DNA from: an uncultured Ruminococcus sp. | Lineage (GTDB): Bacteria > Bacillota > Clostridia > Lachnospirales > Lachnospiraceae | Assembly (NCBI GenBank): GCA_946494335.1 | Contig: CAMMBV010000038.1 | Location: forward strand, 1-35,910 | Direction of reading: 5' to 3' | DNA length: 35,910 nt | Shown: piece after piece, positions 14,154 through 23,484 of the stretch | Layout of the letters: every line of letters begins with the position of its first letter | Numbering within the stretch: position 1 is the first letter of the stretch | Made by a program: the position numbers and the translations under genes | The notes under the pieces: generated by a model | What the model saw: only the letters and a program-made list of their open reading frames with translations | What the model was told of the DNA's origin: nothing | Database searches by the model: none

Positions 14154-15982
14154 ATCTGAATCAGGAACAAAGAGAAGCGGTCCGTCACAACGAAGGACCG
14201 ATGCTGGTTCTGGCCGGGCCGGGATCCGGAAAGACTGCGGTGATTACGGCCAGAACCGCTTATTTAACAGAAAAATACAATGCTGCTCCTTCTTCCATAC
14301 TGGTGGTGACTTTTACAAGAGCCGCCGCCGGTGAAATGAAGGAGCGTTTTTTATCCGCAGCGGGAGGAAAGGGCACCCGGGTGCAGTTTGGAACCTTCCA
14401 CGGGATTTTTTACGGAATTTTAAAGCAGGCGTACGGTCTTGGTTCCGGGAATATTATCGGGGACGGGGATCGAAGAAGACTTCTCGGGGAGCTGGTTTTG
14501 GACAGCGGGATGGAAATGGAAGATGAAAAAGAGACGCTGGATCTTCTGGAGCAGGAGATCAGTACCGTGAAGACGGAACAGATCGCGTTGGAACACTTTT
14601 ATTCCGCAAGCTGTCCCGAGGAGGTTTTCCGCCGTATCTACCACAGCTATCACAGACGGCTTCGGCAAAAACGGCTGCTGGATTTCGACGATCTGATGGT
14701 CTGCTGCCATGAGCTGTTTTTAAAAAGACCGGATATTCTGAAAAGGTGGCAGGAGCGGTTCCGTTATATCATGGTGGATGAGTTCCAGGATGTGAATGCG
14801 CTGCAGTATAAAATTATCCGTATGCTGGCGGCTCCCCAGCATAATCTTTTTGTGGTGGGAGACGACGATCAGTCCATTTACCGTTTCCGCGGGGCAAAGC
14901 CTGAGATTATGCTGTCCTTTCAGAAGGATTATCCCCAGGCGAAACAGGTGATCCTGCGGAAAAACTACCGCTGTACGAAGGCCATTGTCAACTGTTCTCA
15001 AAGGCTGATCCGGGAAAATGAAAAGCGGTTTGAAAAAGCGCTGGAGACGGACAACGAACAGGGGGAGGCGGTGGAAATCCATCCTTTTTCCGACGAGGAG
15101 GCACAGAATCTGTACCTGATTCAGTCTGTGCTGGAAAAGACAGAGGAAGGCTGTCCGGCAAATGAGATCGCCGTGCTGTTTCGGACCAATACACAGAGCA
15201 GGCAGACCGTGTCGAAGCTGATGGAATATAACATTCCCTTTGTGATGCGTGATTCGTTGCCAAATCTGTATGAACACTGGATTGCCAGACAGATTTTTGC
15301 TTATCTGCGTCTGGCAAAGGGAGGAAGAAGCAGAAGCGATTTTCTTATGATTGTAAATAAACCCAACCGCTATATTTCCAGGGAGGCTCTTTATGAAAAA
15401 GAGGTGACCTTTGAAGCCCTTTATCAGTTTTATGAAGAAAAAGAGTGGATGTGGGAACGGATAGAAAAGCTGGAGGATGATCTGAAAAGAATGGGCGGGA
15501 TGTCTCCTTTTGCGGCTATCAATTATCTGTGCTGCGGCGTGGGTTATCGGGAATACATCATCGAGTATGCCCGGCGCAGGAAGATAAAGGAGGATGACCT
15601 GCTGGACATTCTGGATGAAATCCAGGAAAGCAGCAAAAATTATCGAACGTTTGAGGAATGGTGCGCCTTTATCCAGGATTACACGCTGATGCTTAAGCGC
15701 CAGAAAAATTCACAAGATACCTGCGGCGTGGTTCTCTCCACCCTTCACGGGGCCAAAGGTCTGGAATACGATCATGTCTATATTCTGAATGTCAATGAGG
15801 GTATGATACCCTATCACAAAGCGGTTCTGGAGGAAGATCTGGAGGAAGAAAGGCGTCTTCTCTACGTGGGGATGACCAGGGCGAGAAAGACATTGCATCT
15901 TTATTATCCGGAAAAGCAGTACAAAAAAAAGCGGGAGCCTTCCAGATTTCTGGAAGAAATACTGGGGAGGGAGATAGGATGA
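14150..15982 (+). CDS. UvrD/Rep-family ATP-dependent DNA helicase
   Basis: Superfamily 1A 3'-5' helicase of 610 aa, shorter than PcrA/UvrD (about 720). Motifs in order: Walker A GPGSGKT at 23-29, [11 protein letters not shown], motif II DEFQDVN, motif [16 protein letters not shown], motif IV/V region with [16 protein letters not shown], and motif [17 protein letters not shown]. All ATPase motifs are intact. The start overlaps the gltX stop as ATGA, and the end overlaps the next gene the same way, so the three genes are translationally coupled. A repair or replication-restart role is likely; the reduced 2B region sets it apart from PcrA. Confidence 0.9.
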   Translation: MNLNQEQREAVRHNEGPMLVLAGPGSGKTAVITARTAYLTEKYNAAPSSILVVTFTRAAAGEMKERFLSAAGGKGTRVQFGTFHGIFYGILKQAYGLGSGNIIGDGDRRRLLGELVLDSGMEMEDEKETLDLLEQEISTVKTEQIALEHFYSASCPEEVFRRIYHSYHRRLRQKRLLDFDDLMVCCHELFLKRPDILKRWQERFRYIMVDEFQDVNALQYKIIRMLAAPQHNLFVVGDDDQSIYRFRGAKPEIMLSFQKDYPQAKQVILRKNYRCTKAIVNCSQRLIRENEKRFEKALETDNEQGEAVEIHPFSDEEAQNLYLIQSVLEKTEEGCPANEIAVLFRTNTQSRQTVSKLMEYNIPFVMRDSLPNLYEHWIARQIFAYLRLAKGGRSRSDFLMIVNKPNRYISREALYEKEVTFEALYQFYEEKEWMWERIEKLEDDLKRMGGMSPFAAINYLCCGVGYREYIIEYARRRKIKEDDLLDILDEIQESSKNYRTFEEWCAFIQDYTLMLKRQKNSQDTCGVVLSTLHGAKGLEYDHVYILNVNEGMIPYHKAVLEEDLEEERRLLYVGMTRARKTLHLYYPEKQYKKKREPSRFLEEILGREIG

Positions 15983-16494
15983 TTCACATCTATGCAGGAA
16001 AAACAGTCAAAGGAGAGGAGCATACAGCGGGCCGGGAGCTGCTTAAAAAAGGAATGCTGGAGCAGTACGGCGTGAAGCTGACCAAAGGAGATATCGGTTA
16101 TGCGCAAAAAGGAAAACCCTATCTTAAAAACTCGCCCGGGCTGTTTTTTAACATCAGCCATTCCGGCGAATATGTGATCTGCGCCATTTCCCGGGCAGAG
16201 CTGGGCGCGGATATTGAACGCCACAGAGAAGTCCGCTTTTTACAGGTGGGGAAAAGATTTCTGACAGAAGAGGAATGGAAAATCTGGGAGCAAAGCCCGG
16301 ATCCTCAAAAGTATTTTTTTGACCAGTGGGTGAAACGGGAGGCATTTCTGAAATGGAAAGGTACGGGACTTGACCGGGATCTTAAAACCCTTCCCTTTGA
16401 CGGCTGGGGCAGCTTTTTTCATGTGGCCGATCATTACAGCGCCATGGTCTGGACGGAAGAGCCGATGGCGCTGAAACTTCATTTCTTATTCTAA
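15979..16494 (+). CDS. Sfp-type 4'-phosphopantetheinyl transferase
   Basis: Transfers the phosphopantetheine arm from CoA to a carrier-protein serine. The 171-aa protein has the magnesium-binding GADIE (D78, E80) and WVKREAFLKWKG (117-128), with FNISHSGEYV before them. It is shorter than Sfp (about 224 aa), trimmed at the N-terminus. It overlaps the helicase gene by 4 bases. The ACP gene lies upstream on the same strand and is a plausible client. No polyketide or peptide synthetase is in the window. Confidence 0.88.
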   Translation: MIHIYAGKTVKGEEHTAGRELLKKGMLEQYGVKLTKGDIGYAQKGKPYLKNSPGLFFNISHSGEYVICAISRAELGADIERHREVRFLQVGKRFLTEEEWKIWEQSPDPQKYFFDQWVKREAFLKWKGTGLDRDLKTLPFDGWGSFFHVADHYSAMVWTEEPMALKLHFLF

Positions 16495-16546
16495 TCCTAT
16501 TCTAAAATCAAAATCTTCTCATATATTGTTTTAAGAGGTGAATGAT

Positions 16547-17500
16547 ATGAGAGAAGAGGTATTGAAATTGTTCTCGGGTGAGATCAGGAACATTCTCGGA
16601 AAAGCTGATCTGAAACAGGATCGTCTTCAGGAAATCCGCCTCCGGGTGAACGCGCCTCTGATGATTGTCTATGACGGAGAAGAGTATTTCCTTTCCTCCG
16701 ATGGGAAACTGAAAAAGACGCCGTCCGGTGCCTGTATGGTCTCTGCGGCGTGTATCCAGGAGACGCTGGAATACATTTCAGGGTATTCTCTGTATGCTTA
16801 TGAAGAAGAAATCAGACAGGGATACATTACCATCCAGGGAGGGCACCGGGTGGGCCTGGCCGGAAAAACGGTGCTGGACGGGGAGCGGATCAAAAGCATT
16901 CATCATATATCCTTTATAAACGTCCGTTTTTCCCATCAGATTATGGGCTGCGCCAGGAAAGTGCTGCCCTTTGTGACAGACGGCGACACCGTGCGCCACA
17001 CCCTTATCATCTCCCCGCCCAGATGCGGAAAGACCACTCTTTTGCGTGATCTGATCCGCCAGATATCCAACGGGGATGCGAAGAGAGCGGGACACTGTGT
17101 GGGTGTTGTGGACGAGCGGTCGGAGATCGGCGGCTGCTATCAGGGAATTCCTCAAAATGACGTGGGAATCCGCACGGATGTACTGGACGCCTGCCCGAAA
17201 GCGGAAGGGATGATGATGCTGATCCGATCCATGTCCCCGGAAGTGATTGCAGTGGATGAAATCGGAAGCTATGAGGATATTCACGCCATAGAGACAGTGA
17301 TCAACTGCGGATGTAAGCTGCTGGCTACCGTTCACGGCAGTTCCATCGATGATATCAGGCGCAAACCTCTGCTGGACCGCATTGTGAAGGAACGTGTTTT
17401 TGAACGGTACATACTTCTGGATGGCTGCAGGGGAATCGGAAAGATCCGTCAGATATTCGATGAGCGGGGGACCTGTCTGTTTCAGGGTGAACCGGTATGA
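16547..17500 (+). CDS. spoIIIAA: Stage III sporulation protein AA
   Basis: Mother-cell ATPase of the SpoIIIA-SpoIIQ channel that links mother cell and forespore. The 317-aa protein is related to type II/IV secretion ATPases: Walker A PPRCGKTTLLRD around residue 157-168, VVDERSEIGG, and the Walker B-like VIAVDEIGSYED. The ATG at 16547 fits AAGAGGTG six bases upstream; the in-frame GTG at 16538 lies within that site. It starts the eight-gene operon after a 52-bp gap and overlaps spoIIIAB by 4 bases. Confidence 0.95.
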   Translation: MREEVLKLFSGEIRNILGKADLKQDRLQEIRLRVNAPLMIVYDGEEYFLSSDGKLKKTPSGACMVSAACIQETLEYISGYSLYAYEEEIRQGYITIQGGHRVGLAGKTVLDGERIKSIHHISFINVRFSHQIMGCARKVLPFVTDGDTVRHTLIISPPRCGKTTLLRDLIRQISNGDAKRAGHCVGVVDERSEIGGCYQGIPQNDVGIRTDVLDACPKAEGMMMLIRSMSPEVIAVDEIGSYEDIHAIETVINCGCKLLATVHGSSIDDIRRKPLLDRIVKERVFERYILLDGCRGIGKIRQIFDERGTCLFQGEPV

Positions 17501-18015
17501 TTATGAGAATGACGGGCATCGCCATGATCGTTTTTTCATGTGCGGGCCTGGGGGTGATAAAAAGCGCCCAGCTGCAGAAACGGTACCGCCTGTTAAAAGA
17601 GTGGGAGCGGCTGATTGTGCTGCTTGAACAGGAGATTTCCTACAATGCTGCCCTGCCGGAGGCCTGCAGGCGGGTGGGAAGAAAAGCCCGCCCTCCCTTT
17701 AACTCTTTTTTGGACAGCCTGTCCGGACGGCTGGAAGACTGCGGGGGAACTCCCTTTCCCAGGATCCTGGAGGAGGAAAGCAGCAGGTATCTGAAAGACG
17801 GGTATCTGACGAAGGAGGACCTGCAGAGTATTTCCATGCTGGGGGAGATGATGGGATTTGGAGACAGACAGACACAAAAAGAGATGCTGAAAAGGTATGG
17901 AAAAGAGCTGGAGATAAGACTGTCGGATTTAAAGGAACAGCTCCCCGGGAAACAGAAACTGTACCGCAGCCTCGGTTTTCTGGGCGGGGCATTTCTGGGT
18001 ATCTTGCTGCTGTGA
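17497..18015 (+). CDS. spoIIIAB: Stage III sporulation protein AB
   Basis: Membrane protein of the SpoIIIA channel, 172 aa, related to type II secretion GspF. Hydrophobic spans lie at both ends (residues 5-22 and the last 17 or so). Between them is a helical cytoplasmic part with LLEQEISYNAALPEA, typical of the family. It overlaps spoIIIAA by 4 bases. An ATG two codons further in is an equal start candidate. Confidence 0.93.
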   Translation: MIMRMTGIAMIVFSCAGLGVIKSAQLQKRYRLLKEWERLIVLLEQEISYNAALPEACRRVGRKARPPFNSFLDSLSGRLEDCGGTPFPRILEEESSRYLKDGYLTKEDLQSISMLGEMMGFGDRQTQKEMLKRYGKELEIRLSDLKEQLPGKQKLYRSLGFLGGAFLGILLL

Positions 18016-18034
18016 CAAAAAAGGGGGAGAAGGG

Positions 18035-18229
18035 TTGGAAGTCAGTATTATCTTCAAAATCGGCGCAGTGGGAATACTGGTCTCTGTGCTGAGTCAGGTG
18101 CTGAAACACAGCGGGAGAGAGGAGCAGGCGTTTCTGGCAAGCCTGGCAGGACTGATCCTTGTGCTTTTCTGGATTCTCCCCTACATCAATGAACTTTTTG
18201 AAAGTGTCCGCCGGCTGTTCATGTTATAG
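18035..18229 (+). CDS. spoIIIAC: Stage III sporulation protein AC
   Basis: Small membrane protein of the SpoIIIA channel, 64 aa with two hydrophobic helices. The sequence KIGAVGILVSVLSQVLKHSG is characteristic. The only supported start is TTG at 18035, behind GGGGGAG at a 5-base gap. Confidence 0.92.
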   Translation: MEVSIIFKIGAVGILVSVLSQVLKHSGREEQAFLASLAGLILVLFWILPYINELFESVRRLFML

Positions 18230-18240
18230 GGGGGTGTCTG

Positions 18241-18627
18241 ATGGATGTAATCAGAATCGCGGTTCTTGGTTTTGGCGGAGTTCTGCTGGGCCTGCTTCTG
18301 AAGCAGTGCCGGCCGGAATATTCATTTTACATCAGTCTTGCCGCCGGAGTCTGCATCCTGCTGCTGGCGTCTTCTAAAGTACAGTATCTGATAGAATCCA
18401 TACAGTCCATTCAAAGCAGCCTGCCGGTGGATACGGCCTATCTGAACGTACTGCTGAAAATGATAGGCATCACTTATATCGGTCACTTTTCCTCCAGTCT
18501 GTGCAAAGATGCGGGATATGCTTCCATTGCCGCTCAGATTGAGACCTTCTGTAAAATGTCCATGATGGCCATGGCCATGCCCGTACTGCTGACTCTTCTG
18601 GAAGTGATACAGGAATTTCTGGGATGA
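18241..18627 (+). CDS. spoIIIAD: Stage III sporulation protein AD
   Basis: Membrane protein of 128 aa with four or so hydrophobic stretches, resembling a doubled SpoIIIAC. KMIGITYIGHFSSSLCKDAG and AAQIETFCKM are family hallmarks. It starts at ATG 18241 after a GGGGGGTG site and overlaps spoIIIAE by 4 bases. Confidence 0.94.
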   Translation: MDVIRIAVLGFGGVLLGLLLKQCRPEYSFYISLAAGVCILLLASSKVQYLIESIQSIQSSLPVDTAYLNVLLKMIGITYIGHFSSSLCKDAGYASIAAQIETFCKMSMMAMAMPVLLTLLEVIQEFLG

Positions 18628-19772
18628 TCAGTTTTGTTAGAAAAGTCCAGTTCCTGCTGCCGGGGATGTGGCTGCTTTTTGTTCTGCTAAGCACGCCGGT
18701 GTGGGCGGAGCAGGAAAAGGCGGAGGAATACGAGGAAAAGCTGCTGGAGGATCTGGATACGCAGAATATGCAAAAACTGATGGACGAGCTCCTTCAGGAA
18801 AATACCTTCTCCTTTACAGACGCCATAAAAGAGATGATGGCAGGAGGGGAGGCCGTCACAAAGGAAGCTCTTGCTCAGGCGGTAGAAAGCAGTCTTTTTG
18901 GCCAGTTTGAGAAAAGCCGGGCGGTATTCGGACAGGTTCTGCTGCTGGCTTTTGCCGGTGCGGTGCTTGGCAGCTTTGTGCAGATATTCGATCAGGAAAA
19001 AATCGGGGATATCTGCTTTTATATTATCTATCTGCTGGTTTTTGTTCTGCTTTTAAAAGAGTTTAAGGGAATGAGCGAGGAACTTCACGGGACGCTGAAA
19101 AGCATTGTGGGGTTTATGCAGGCTCTGGCTCCGTCTTATTACATTGTGGTCACGGCTGCCACGGGAGTGACCACGGCGGCCATGTTTTATCAGATTATCC
19201 TGATTGTGATTTTCTGTGTGGAATATATACTGGTCACAGTCATGTTTCCGGCCGTTCATATCTATGTACTTCTGGAATTTATCAATCTTATGACAAAGGA
19301 GGCTATGCTTTCCAAAATATCGGAGCTTTTGAAAAATGGTATCCTCTGGGTGCAGAAAACCATGCTGGCAGTCATCGTGGGAATGCAGGTGATACAAAGT
19401 CTGATCGCTCCGGCGGTGGATTCCCTGAAGCGCTCCATGCTGGGAAAAACGGTGAGCGTCATACCGGGAGTGGGCAATGCGGTAAATGCCGTGACTGAGA
19501 TCATTTTTGGTTCTGCCGTACTGATAAGGAACTGTTTCGGCGTCGTGGCGCTGATTGTTCTGCTTTTGATGGGGATTGCTCCGGTTATAAAGCTGGGAAT
19601 GAACGCACTGGTTTACAAATTTACGGGAGCCCTGATTCAGCCGGTCTGTGACGAAAGGCTGGTAGGATGTTTCCAGGCTATGGGAGAAGGATGCGTTCTT
19701 CTTCTGAAACTTTTATTTACCACTCAGGTGCTGTTTATGCTGACCATTGTGATTCTGGCCAATTCACTGTAG
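18624..19772 (+). CDS. spoIIIAE: Stage III sporulation protein AE
   Basis: Polytopic membrane component of the SpoIIIA channel, 382 aa. An N-terminal signal-like segment (about residues 8-28) precedes an acidic soluble stretch with ENTFSFTDAIKEMMAGG. About seven hydrophobic spans follow from near residue 98. It overlaps spoIIIAD by 4 bases and ends 11 bases before spoIIIAF. Confidence 0.95.
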   Translation: MISFVRKVQFLLPGMWLLFVLLSTPVWAEQEKAEEYEEKLLEDLDTQNMQKLMDELLQENTFSFTDAIKEMMAGGEAVTKEALAQAVESSLFGQFEKSRAVFGQVLLLAFAGAVLGSFVQIFDQEKIGDICFYIIYLLVFVLLLKEFKGMSEELHGTLKSIVGFMQALAPSYYIVVTAATGVTTAAMFYQIILIVIFCVEYILVTVMFPAVHIYVLLEFINLMTKEAMLSKISELLKNGILWVQKTMLAVIVGMQVIQSLIAPAVDSLKRSMLGKTVSVIPGVGNAVNAVTEIIFGSAVLIRNCFGVVALIVLLLMGIAPVIKLGMNALVYKFTGALIQPVCDERLVGCFQAMGEGCVLLLKLLFTTQVLFMLTIVILANSL

Positions 19773-19783
19773 AGGAGGGGGAT

Positions 19784-20308
19784 ATGGCGGAAACGTTTTA
19801 CAGCTGGATCGGCAGTCTGGCCTGTTATTACCTGGTCTATTCCATTGTGATGAATATCATTCCGAAAAAGGAATACCAGGTCTATGTAAAAAGCTTTATG
19901 GGTATGCTGCTGGTTGTTATTATGCTCACTCCGGTGATGGAATTTATCCGGTCGGATTATGATATCTCGGAAATCTTTCAGACAGAGGAAATGAAAAGAG
20001 CCTGGAAGGAGATACAGGATCAGGAAAGAAGCGGACTGAAGCTGGAAAGTGATGAATACTTTCTGTATGCCTGCCAGGAGGAGACAGCCGCCCAGATCCG
20101 CAGTCTGGCGGAGGAAATGAAAGCCGGTGTGGATGAGCTTTCTGTAAAGCTTAAGCAGGAAGGGGAAAAGGGCATCCGGGTAAAGACAATAGAGCTGAAG
20201 CTTGCAAAGGGGACGCCGGAAAGGCTGAGGGAGGAGCTGATCGGGAAACTGGCACAGCTCTATGAAATCAGTGAGGGTGATGTTCATGTCTATATCAGTA
20301 ATTCGTAA
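19784..20308 (+). CDS. spoIIIAF: Stage III sporulation protein AF
   Basis: Membrane-anchored channel protein of 174 aa. Two N-terminal hydrophobic helices (about residues 8-27 and 36-54) precede a soluble domain of the ring-building type found in secretion systems. The ATG at 19784 is set by GAGGAGGGG directly upstream; the longer open frame lies inside spoIIIAE. Confidence 0.9.
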   Translation: MAETFYSWIGSLACYYLVYSIVMNIIPKKEYQVYVKSFMGMLLVVIMLTPVMEFIRSDYDISEIFQTEEMKRAWKEIQDQERSGLKLESDEYFLYACQEETAAQIRSLAEEMKAGVDELSVKLKQEGEKGIRVKTIELKLAKGTPERLREELIGKLAQLYEISEGDVHVYISNS

Positions 20309-20867
20309 GATGGCAGAAAGGCTGAAGGGGCAAAAAAAGGAACAGCTGCTGGTGTTTTTCTTGCTGCTGGGCCTGCTGATTGTGGTGCTGCTTCCCGTTA
20401 AAGAAAAAGAAAAAACAGGAAAAACACAGCCAAAAGAAACGGCAGTGCAGTCTGTCGATACAGATCAGGGTACACTGGCGGGGCAGCTGGAGCGGCAGCT
20501 GGTGGATACGCTTTCCCAGGTGGAGGGTGTAGGGCAGGTAAAGGCGGCGGTTACACTGGAAACTTCCGGGAAAAAGGTGGTGGAAAAGGACGTGCCGGTC
20601 AGCGATTCCAGTTCAAGCCAGACAGACCAGGACGGCGCCAGGCAGGATACCGCAAGCAGCACGTCGGAGGAAGAGACAGTATATCAAAGAGACGGGGAAG
20701 GCAATGAGATCCCCTATGTGGTGCAGGAGACTACACCTGAAATCAGAGGCGTTGTGGTGGTGGCCCAGGGGGGAGGAGATCCTGTGGTGGAAAGGCAGAT
20801 TCAGGAGGCGGTAATGGCATTATTTCATGTGGACGCTCATAAAATAAAAGTGATGAAAATGAAATAA
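20286..20867 (+). CDS. spoIIIAG: Stage III sporulation protein AG
   Basis: Ring-forming channel component, 193 aa. One hydrophobic helix at about 21-36 is followed by a linker and a domain with LVDTLSQVEGVGQVKAAVTL, then a serine/aspartate-rich insertion and a second half with TPEIRGVVVVAQGGGD. This split ring-building motif is the family pattern. The ATG at 20286 fits GAGGGTG upstream and overlaps spoIIIAF by 23 bases; two upstream ATGs in frame are less well placed. Confidence 0.92.
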   Translation: MSISVIRKMAERLKGQKKEQLLVFFLLLGLLIVVLLPVKEKEKTGKTQPKETAVQSVDTDQGTLAGQLERQLVDTLSQVEGVGQVKAAVTLETSGKKVVEKDVPVSDSSSSQTDQDGARQDTASSTSEEETVYQRDGEGNEIPYVVQETTPEIRGVVVVAQGGGDPVVERQIQEAVMALFHVDAHKIKVMKMK

Positions 20868-20879
20868 AGGAGAGAGTCA

Positions 20880-21629
20880 TTGAAAAAGAAGTTGTTCAGG
20901 AAAAATCAGGTGATTATCACAGCGCTGGCAGTTATGATTGCGGTTGCCGGATATATCAATTATTCGGATTCCAGGCTGAAAACACAAAACAGCAGCAAGG
21001 AACAGGCGGAGGAGACGGCGGATATGGGAGAAATCACAGAAGATATTGAAAGCCTGGATTACGATCTGACGGATGAGATTGCCGAGGCGGCCGAGGATGA
21101 GAATGCGGGAATGCAGACAGGGGATACAGATCAGGAAACGGATGATGCGGACGCAGAAGGAGAGAGTACAGATGTGCAGGCGGAGGATACAGACACATCC
21201 CAGGAAGGCACCGAATCAGCGGATGCATCTGCCGAAACTCCTGGCGAGGCGGTTCTGACAGGCGCTTCTACATACGTGGCCCAGGCGAGAATAAGCAGAG
21301 AACAGGTCCGCTCCCAGAATAAAGAGACTCTCCTTGAAATCATTAACAATGAGTCCTTAAGTCAGGAAGAAAAACAGTCAGCGGTGGACAGCATGGTGAC
21401 CATGACGGATATGATCGAAAAAGAGGCGGCGGCCGAGTCTTTGCTGGAAGCCAAAGGGTTTGAAAGCGTCGTGGTGAATCTGGACGGAGATACGGCGGAT
21501 GTGATGGTGCCCACAGCAGATCTGGACGAATCTCAGCTGGCACAGATAGAGGATGCGGTAAAAAGGAAAACGGGAGTGGAAGCTTCCAATATTATCATTA
21601 CGCCCATGGATGAATCCGTGGCGGAGTAA
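20880..21629 (+). CDS. spoIIIAH: Stage III sporulation protein AH
   Basis: Mother-cell membrane protein that binds forespore SpoIIQ across the intermembrane space. The 249-aa protein starts at TTG 20880 behind AAAGGAG (20866-20872). One N-terminal membrane helix (about 10-27) is followed by an unusually long acidic linker (about 40-120, rich in D, E, T and Q). The conserved C-terminal ring-building domain comes last, including ESLLEAKGFESVVVNLDGD. It is longer than the usual 200-220 aa because of the linker. Confidence 0.92.
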   Translation: MKKKLFRKNQVIITALAVMIAVAGYINYSDSRLKTQNSSKEQAEETADMGEITEDIESLDYDLTDEIAEAAEDENAGMQTGDTDQETDDADAEGESTDVQAEDTDTSQEGTESADASAETPGEAVLTGASTYVAQARISREQVRSQNKETLLEIINNESLSQEEKQSAVDSMVTMTDMIEKEAAAESLLEAKGFESVVVNLDGDTADVMVPTADLDESQLAQIEDAVKRKTGVEASNIIITPMDESVAE

Positions 21630-21644
21630 CAGGGCGAAGGAGTG

Positions 21645-21673
21645 AAAGAGACTGTCTTTTGGCGGTCTCTTTT
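21645..21673 (+). terminator. Terminator of the spoIIIA operon
   Basis: AAAGAGAC (21645-21652) pairs with GTCTCTTT (21665-21672) around a 12-base loop. The T-run is short, so the terminator may be leaky. The rest of the 21630-21823 gap holds an imperfect inverted repeat (21720-21728 with 21737-21745) and the prfC promoter. Confidence 0.55.
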
Positions 21674-21754
21674 CAATATAAAATGATGTATCAGTTTGGC
21701 CTGCCAGCTGAAATGAGCGGCTATTCAGTCGTCAGGCTGAATGGCGCAAGCCCC

Positions 21755-21783
21755 TTGACACTGTTTCTTTGATATACTAAAAT
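21755..21783 (+). promoter_or_regulatory. SigA-type promoter of prfC
   Basis: TTGACA at 21755-21760 and TAAAAT at 21778-21783 are spaced by 17 bp. The imperfect inverted repeat GCTATTCAG/CTGAATGGC ends 9 bp before the -35 and could be an operator. Confidence 0.7.
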
Positions 21784-21823
21784 GGTCTACATGTGAAATT
21801 TGAAAGAATCAGGAGGAGTCTTC

Positions 21824-23416
21824 GTGACTGATTATACGAAAGAAATAGAAAAAAGACGGACCTTTGCCATCATCTCTCACCCGGATGCGGGCAAGACCAC
21901 ACTGACGGAAAAATTTCTGCTTTACGGAGGAGCTATCAATCTGGCCGGGTCTGTAAAGGGTAAGGCCACGGCCAGACATGCCGTGTCAGACTGGATGGAA
22001 ATTGAAAAAGAAAGAGGTATTTCCGTAACCTCATCGGTGCTTCAGTTTAATTACGGCGGTTACTGCATCAATATTCTGGATACGCCGGGACATCAGGATT
22101 TCTCAGAGGATACGTACCGGACTTTAATGGCTGCGGATTCGGCGGTGATGGTCATCGACGGCTCCAAAGGCGTGGAGGCGCAGACGAGAAAGCTTTTCAA
22201 GGTCTGCGTCATGCGGCACATTCCCATTTTCACCTTCATCAATAAGATGGACCGGGACGCCAACGACAGTTTTGATCTTCTGGATGAAATTGAAAAAGAG
22301 CTGGGCATCGCCACATGTCCTGTCAACTGGCCCATCGGTTCCGGAAAAGCCTTCAAGGGCGTATATGACAGAAATACAGAAAAAGTGCTGATCTTTTCCG
22401 ACACCATGAAAGGGACAAAGGAAGGGAAGGAAGAAGAGCTTGATATAAACGACAGCCGTCTGGATGAAGTGCTGAATCCGGGGCAGAAGGAACAGCTTAT
22501 GGAGGAAATCGAGCTGCTGGACGGCGCCAGTGCGCCTTTTGACATGGAAAAGGTGTCAAAAGGAGGGCTTTCTCCCGTGTTCTTCGGTTCCGCACTGACC
22601 AACTTCGGAGTGGAAACCTTCCTGCAGCATTTTCTTACCATGACTTCCTCACCGCTGCCAAGGAACTCAAATGAGGGAATCATCGATCCCATGAAGGAGC
22701 CTTTTTCCGCCTTTGTATTTAAAATCCAGGCCAATATGAACAAGGCACACAGGGACAGGATCGCTTTCATGCGGATCTGCTCCGGGAAGTTCGATGCTTC
22801 CCAGGAGGTTTACCACGTACAGGGAGATAAAAAAATGCGGCTTTCCCAGCCCCAGCAGATGATGGCTTCCGACCGTCATGTGGTGGAGGAGGCTTATGCG
22901 GGGGACATCATCGGTGTATTTGATCCTGGTATTTTTTCCATCGGCGATACGGTCTGCGCTCCCGGAAAAAAATTCATGTTTGAGGGAATACCCACCTTTG
23001 CGCCGGAGCATTTCGCCCGGGTCCGCCAGGTGGATACCATGAAAAGAAAGCAGTTTATCAAGGGCATCAATCAGATTGCACAGGAGGGCGCCATTCAGAT
23101 TTTCCAGGAATTCAATACAGGTATGGAGGAGATCATCGTGGGCGTAGTGGGCGTTCTGCAGTTTGACGTTCTCAAATACCGGCTGGAAAATGAGTACAAG
23201 GTGGATATCCGCCTGGAAACGCTGCCCTACGAGCATATCCGCTGGATTGAAAACAAAGAGGAAGTGGATGTGGAAAAGCTGACCGGCACGTCGGATATGA
23301 AGAAGGTAAAGGATCTGAAAGGAAATCCGCTGCTGCTTTTTGTCAACGCGTGGAGCGTGGGAATGACGCTGGAGAGAAACGAAGGACTGGTTCTTTCAGA
23401 ATTTGGAAAGAATTAA
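21824..23416 (+). CDS. prfC: Peptide chain release factor 3
   Basis: Translational GTPase that recycles RF1/RF2 from the ribosome. The 530-aa protein has G1 SHPDAGKTTLTEKFLLYGGA, the RF3 type of switch with RGISVTSSVLQF, G3 DTPGHQDF and G4 NKMDRD. The length matches RF3 rather than EF-G. The GTG at 21824 is selected by AGGAGG (21811-21816), seven bases upstream; the frame also extends to a TTG at 21800, upstream of that site. It has its own promoter and is monocistronic. Confidence 0.94.
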   Translation: MTDYTKEIEKRRTFAIISHPDAGKTTLTEKFLLYGGAINLAGSVKGKATARHAVSDWMEIEKERGISVTSSVLQFNYGGYCINILDTPGHQDFSEDTYRTLMAADSAVMVIDGSKGVEAQTRKLFKVCVMRHIPIFTFINKMDRDANDSFDLLDEIEKELGIATCPVNWPIGSGKAFKGVYDRNTEKVLIFSDTMKGTKEGKEEELDINDSRLDEVLNPGQKEQLMEEIELLDGASAPFDMEKVSKGGLSPVFFGSALTNFGVETFLQHFLTMTSSPLPRNSNEGIIDPMKEPFSAFVFKIQANMNKAHRDRIAFMRICSGKFDASQEVYHVQGDKKMRLSQPQQMMASDRHVVEEAYAGDIIGVFDPGIFSIGDTVCAPGKKFMFEGIPTFAPEHFARVRQVDTMKRKQFIKGINQIAQEGAIQIFQEFNTGMEEIIVGVVGVLQFDVLKYRLENEYKVDIRLETLPYEHIRWIENKEEVDVEKLTGTSDMKKVKDLKGNPLLLFVNAWSVGMTLERNEGLVLSEFGKN

Positions 23417-23443
23417 AAACCCCTTTTATTTTTAGAAAGTGTT

Positions 23444-23452
23444 TGTTATAAT
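23444..23452 (+). promoter_or_regulatory. Extended -10 promoter of the asp23 gene
   Basis: TG-T-TATAAT at 23444-23452 is a perfect extended -10. The -35 region is only T-rich. Confidence 0.5.
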
Positions 23453-23484
23453 AAGAAAAAGGACGAACAGCGGGAGGTTGCGCT

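Noticed and set aside
16520-16527. SigE-like -10 (CATATATT) before spoIIIAA
   Set aside because: It matches 7 of 8 positions, and the operon is SigE-dependent in Bacillus. However, no -35 match is at the right distance and the leader would be only about a dozen bases, so it is not listed.
21773-21778. TATACT as the prfC -10 box
   Set aside because: It lies only 12 bp from TTGACA; TAAAAT at 21778-21783 has the proper 17-bp spacing.
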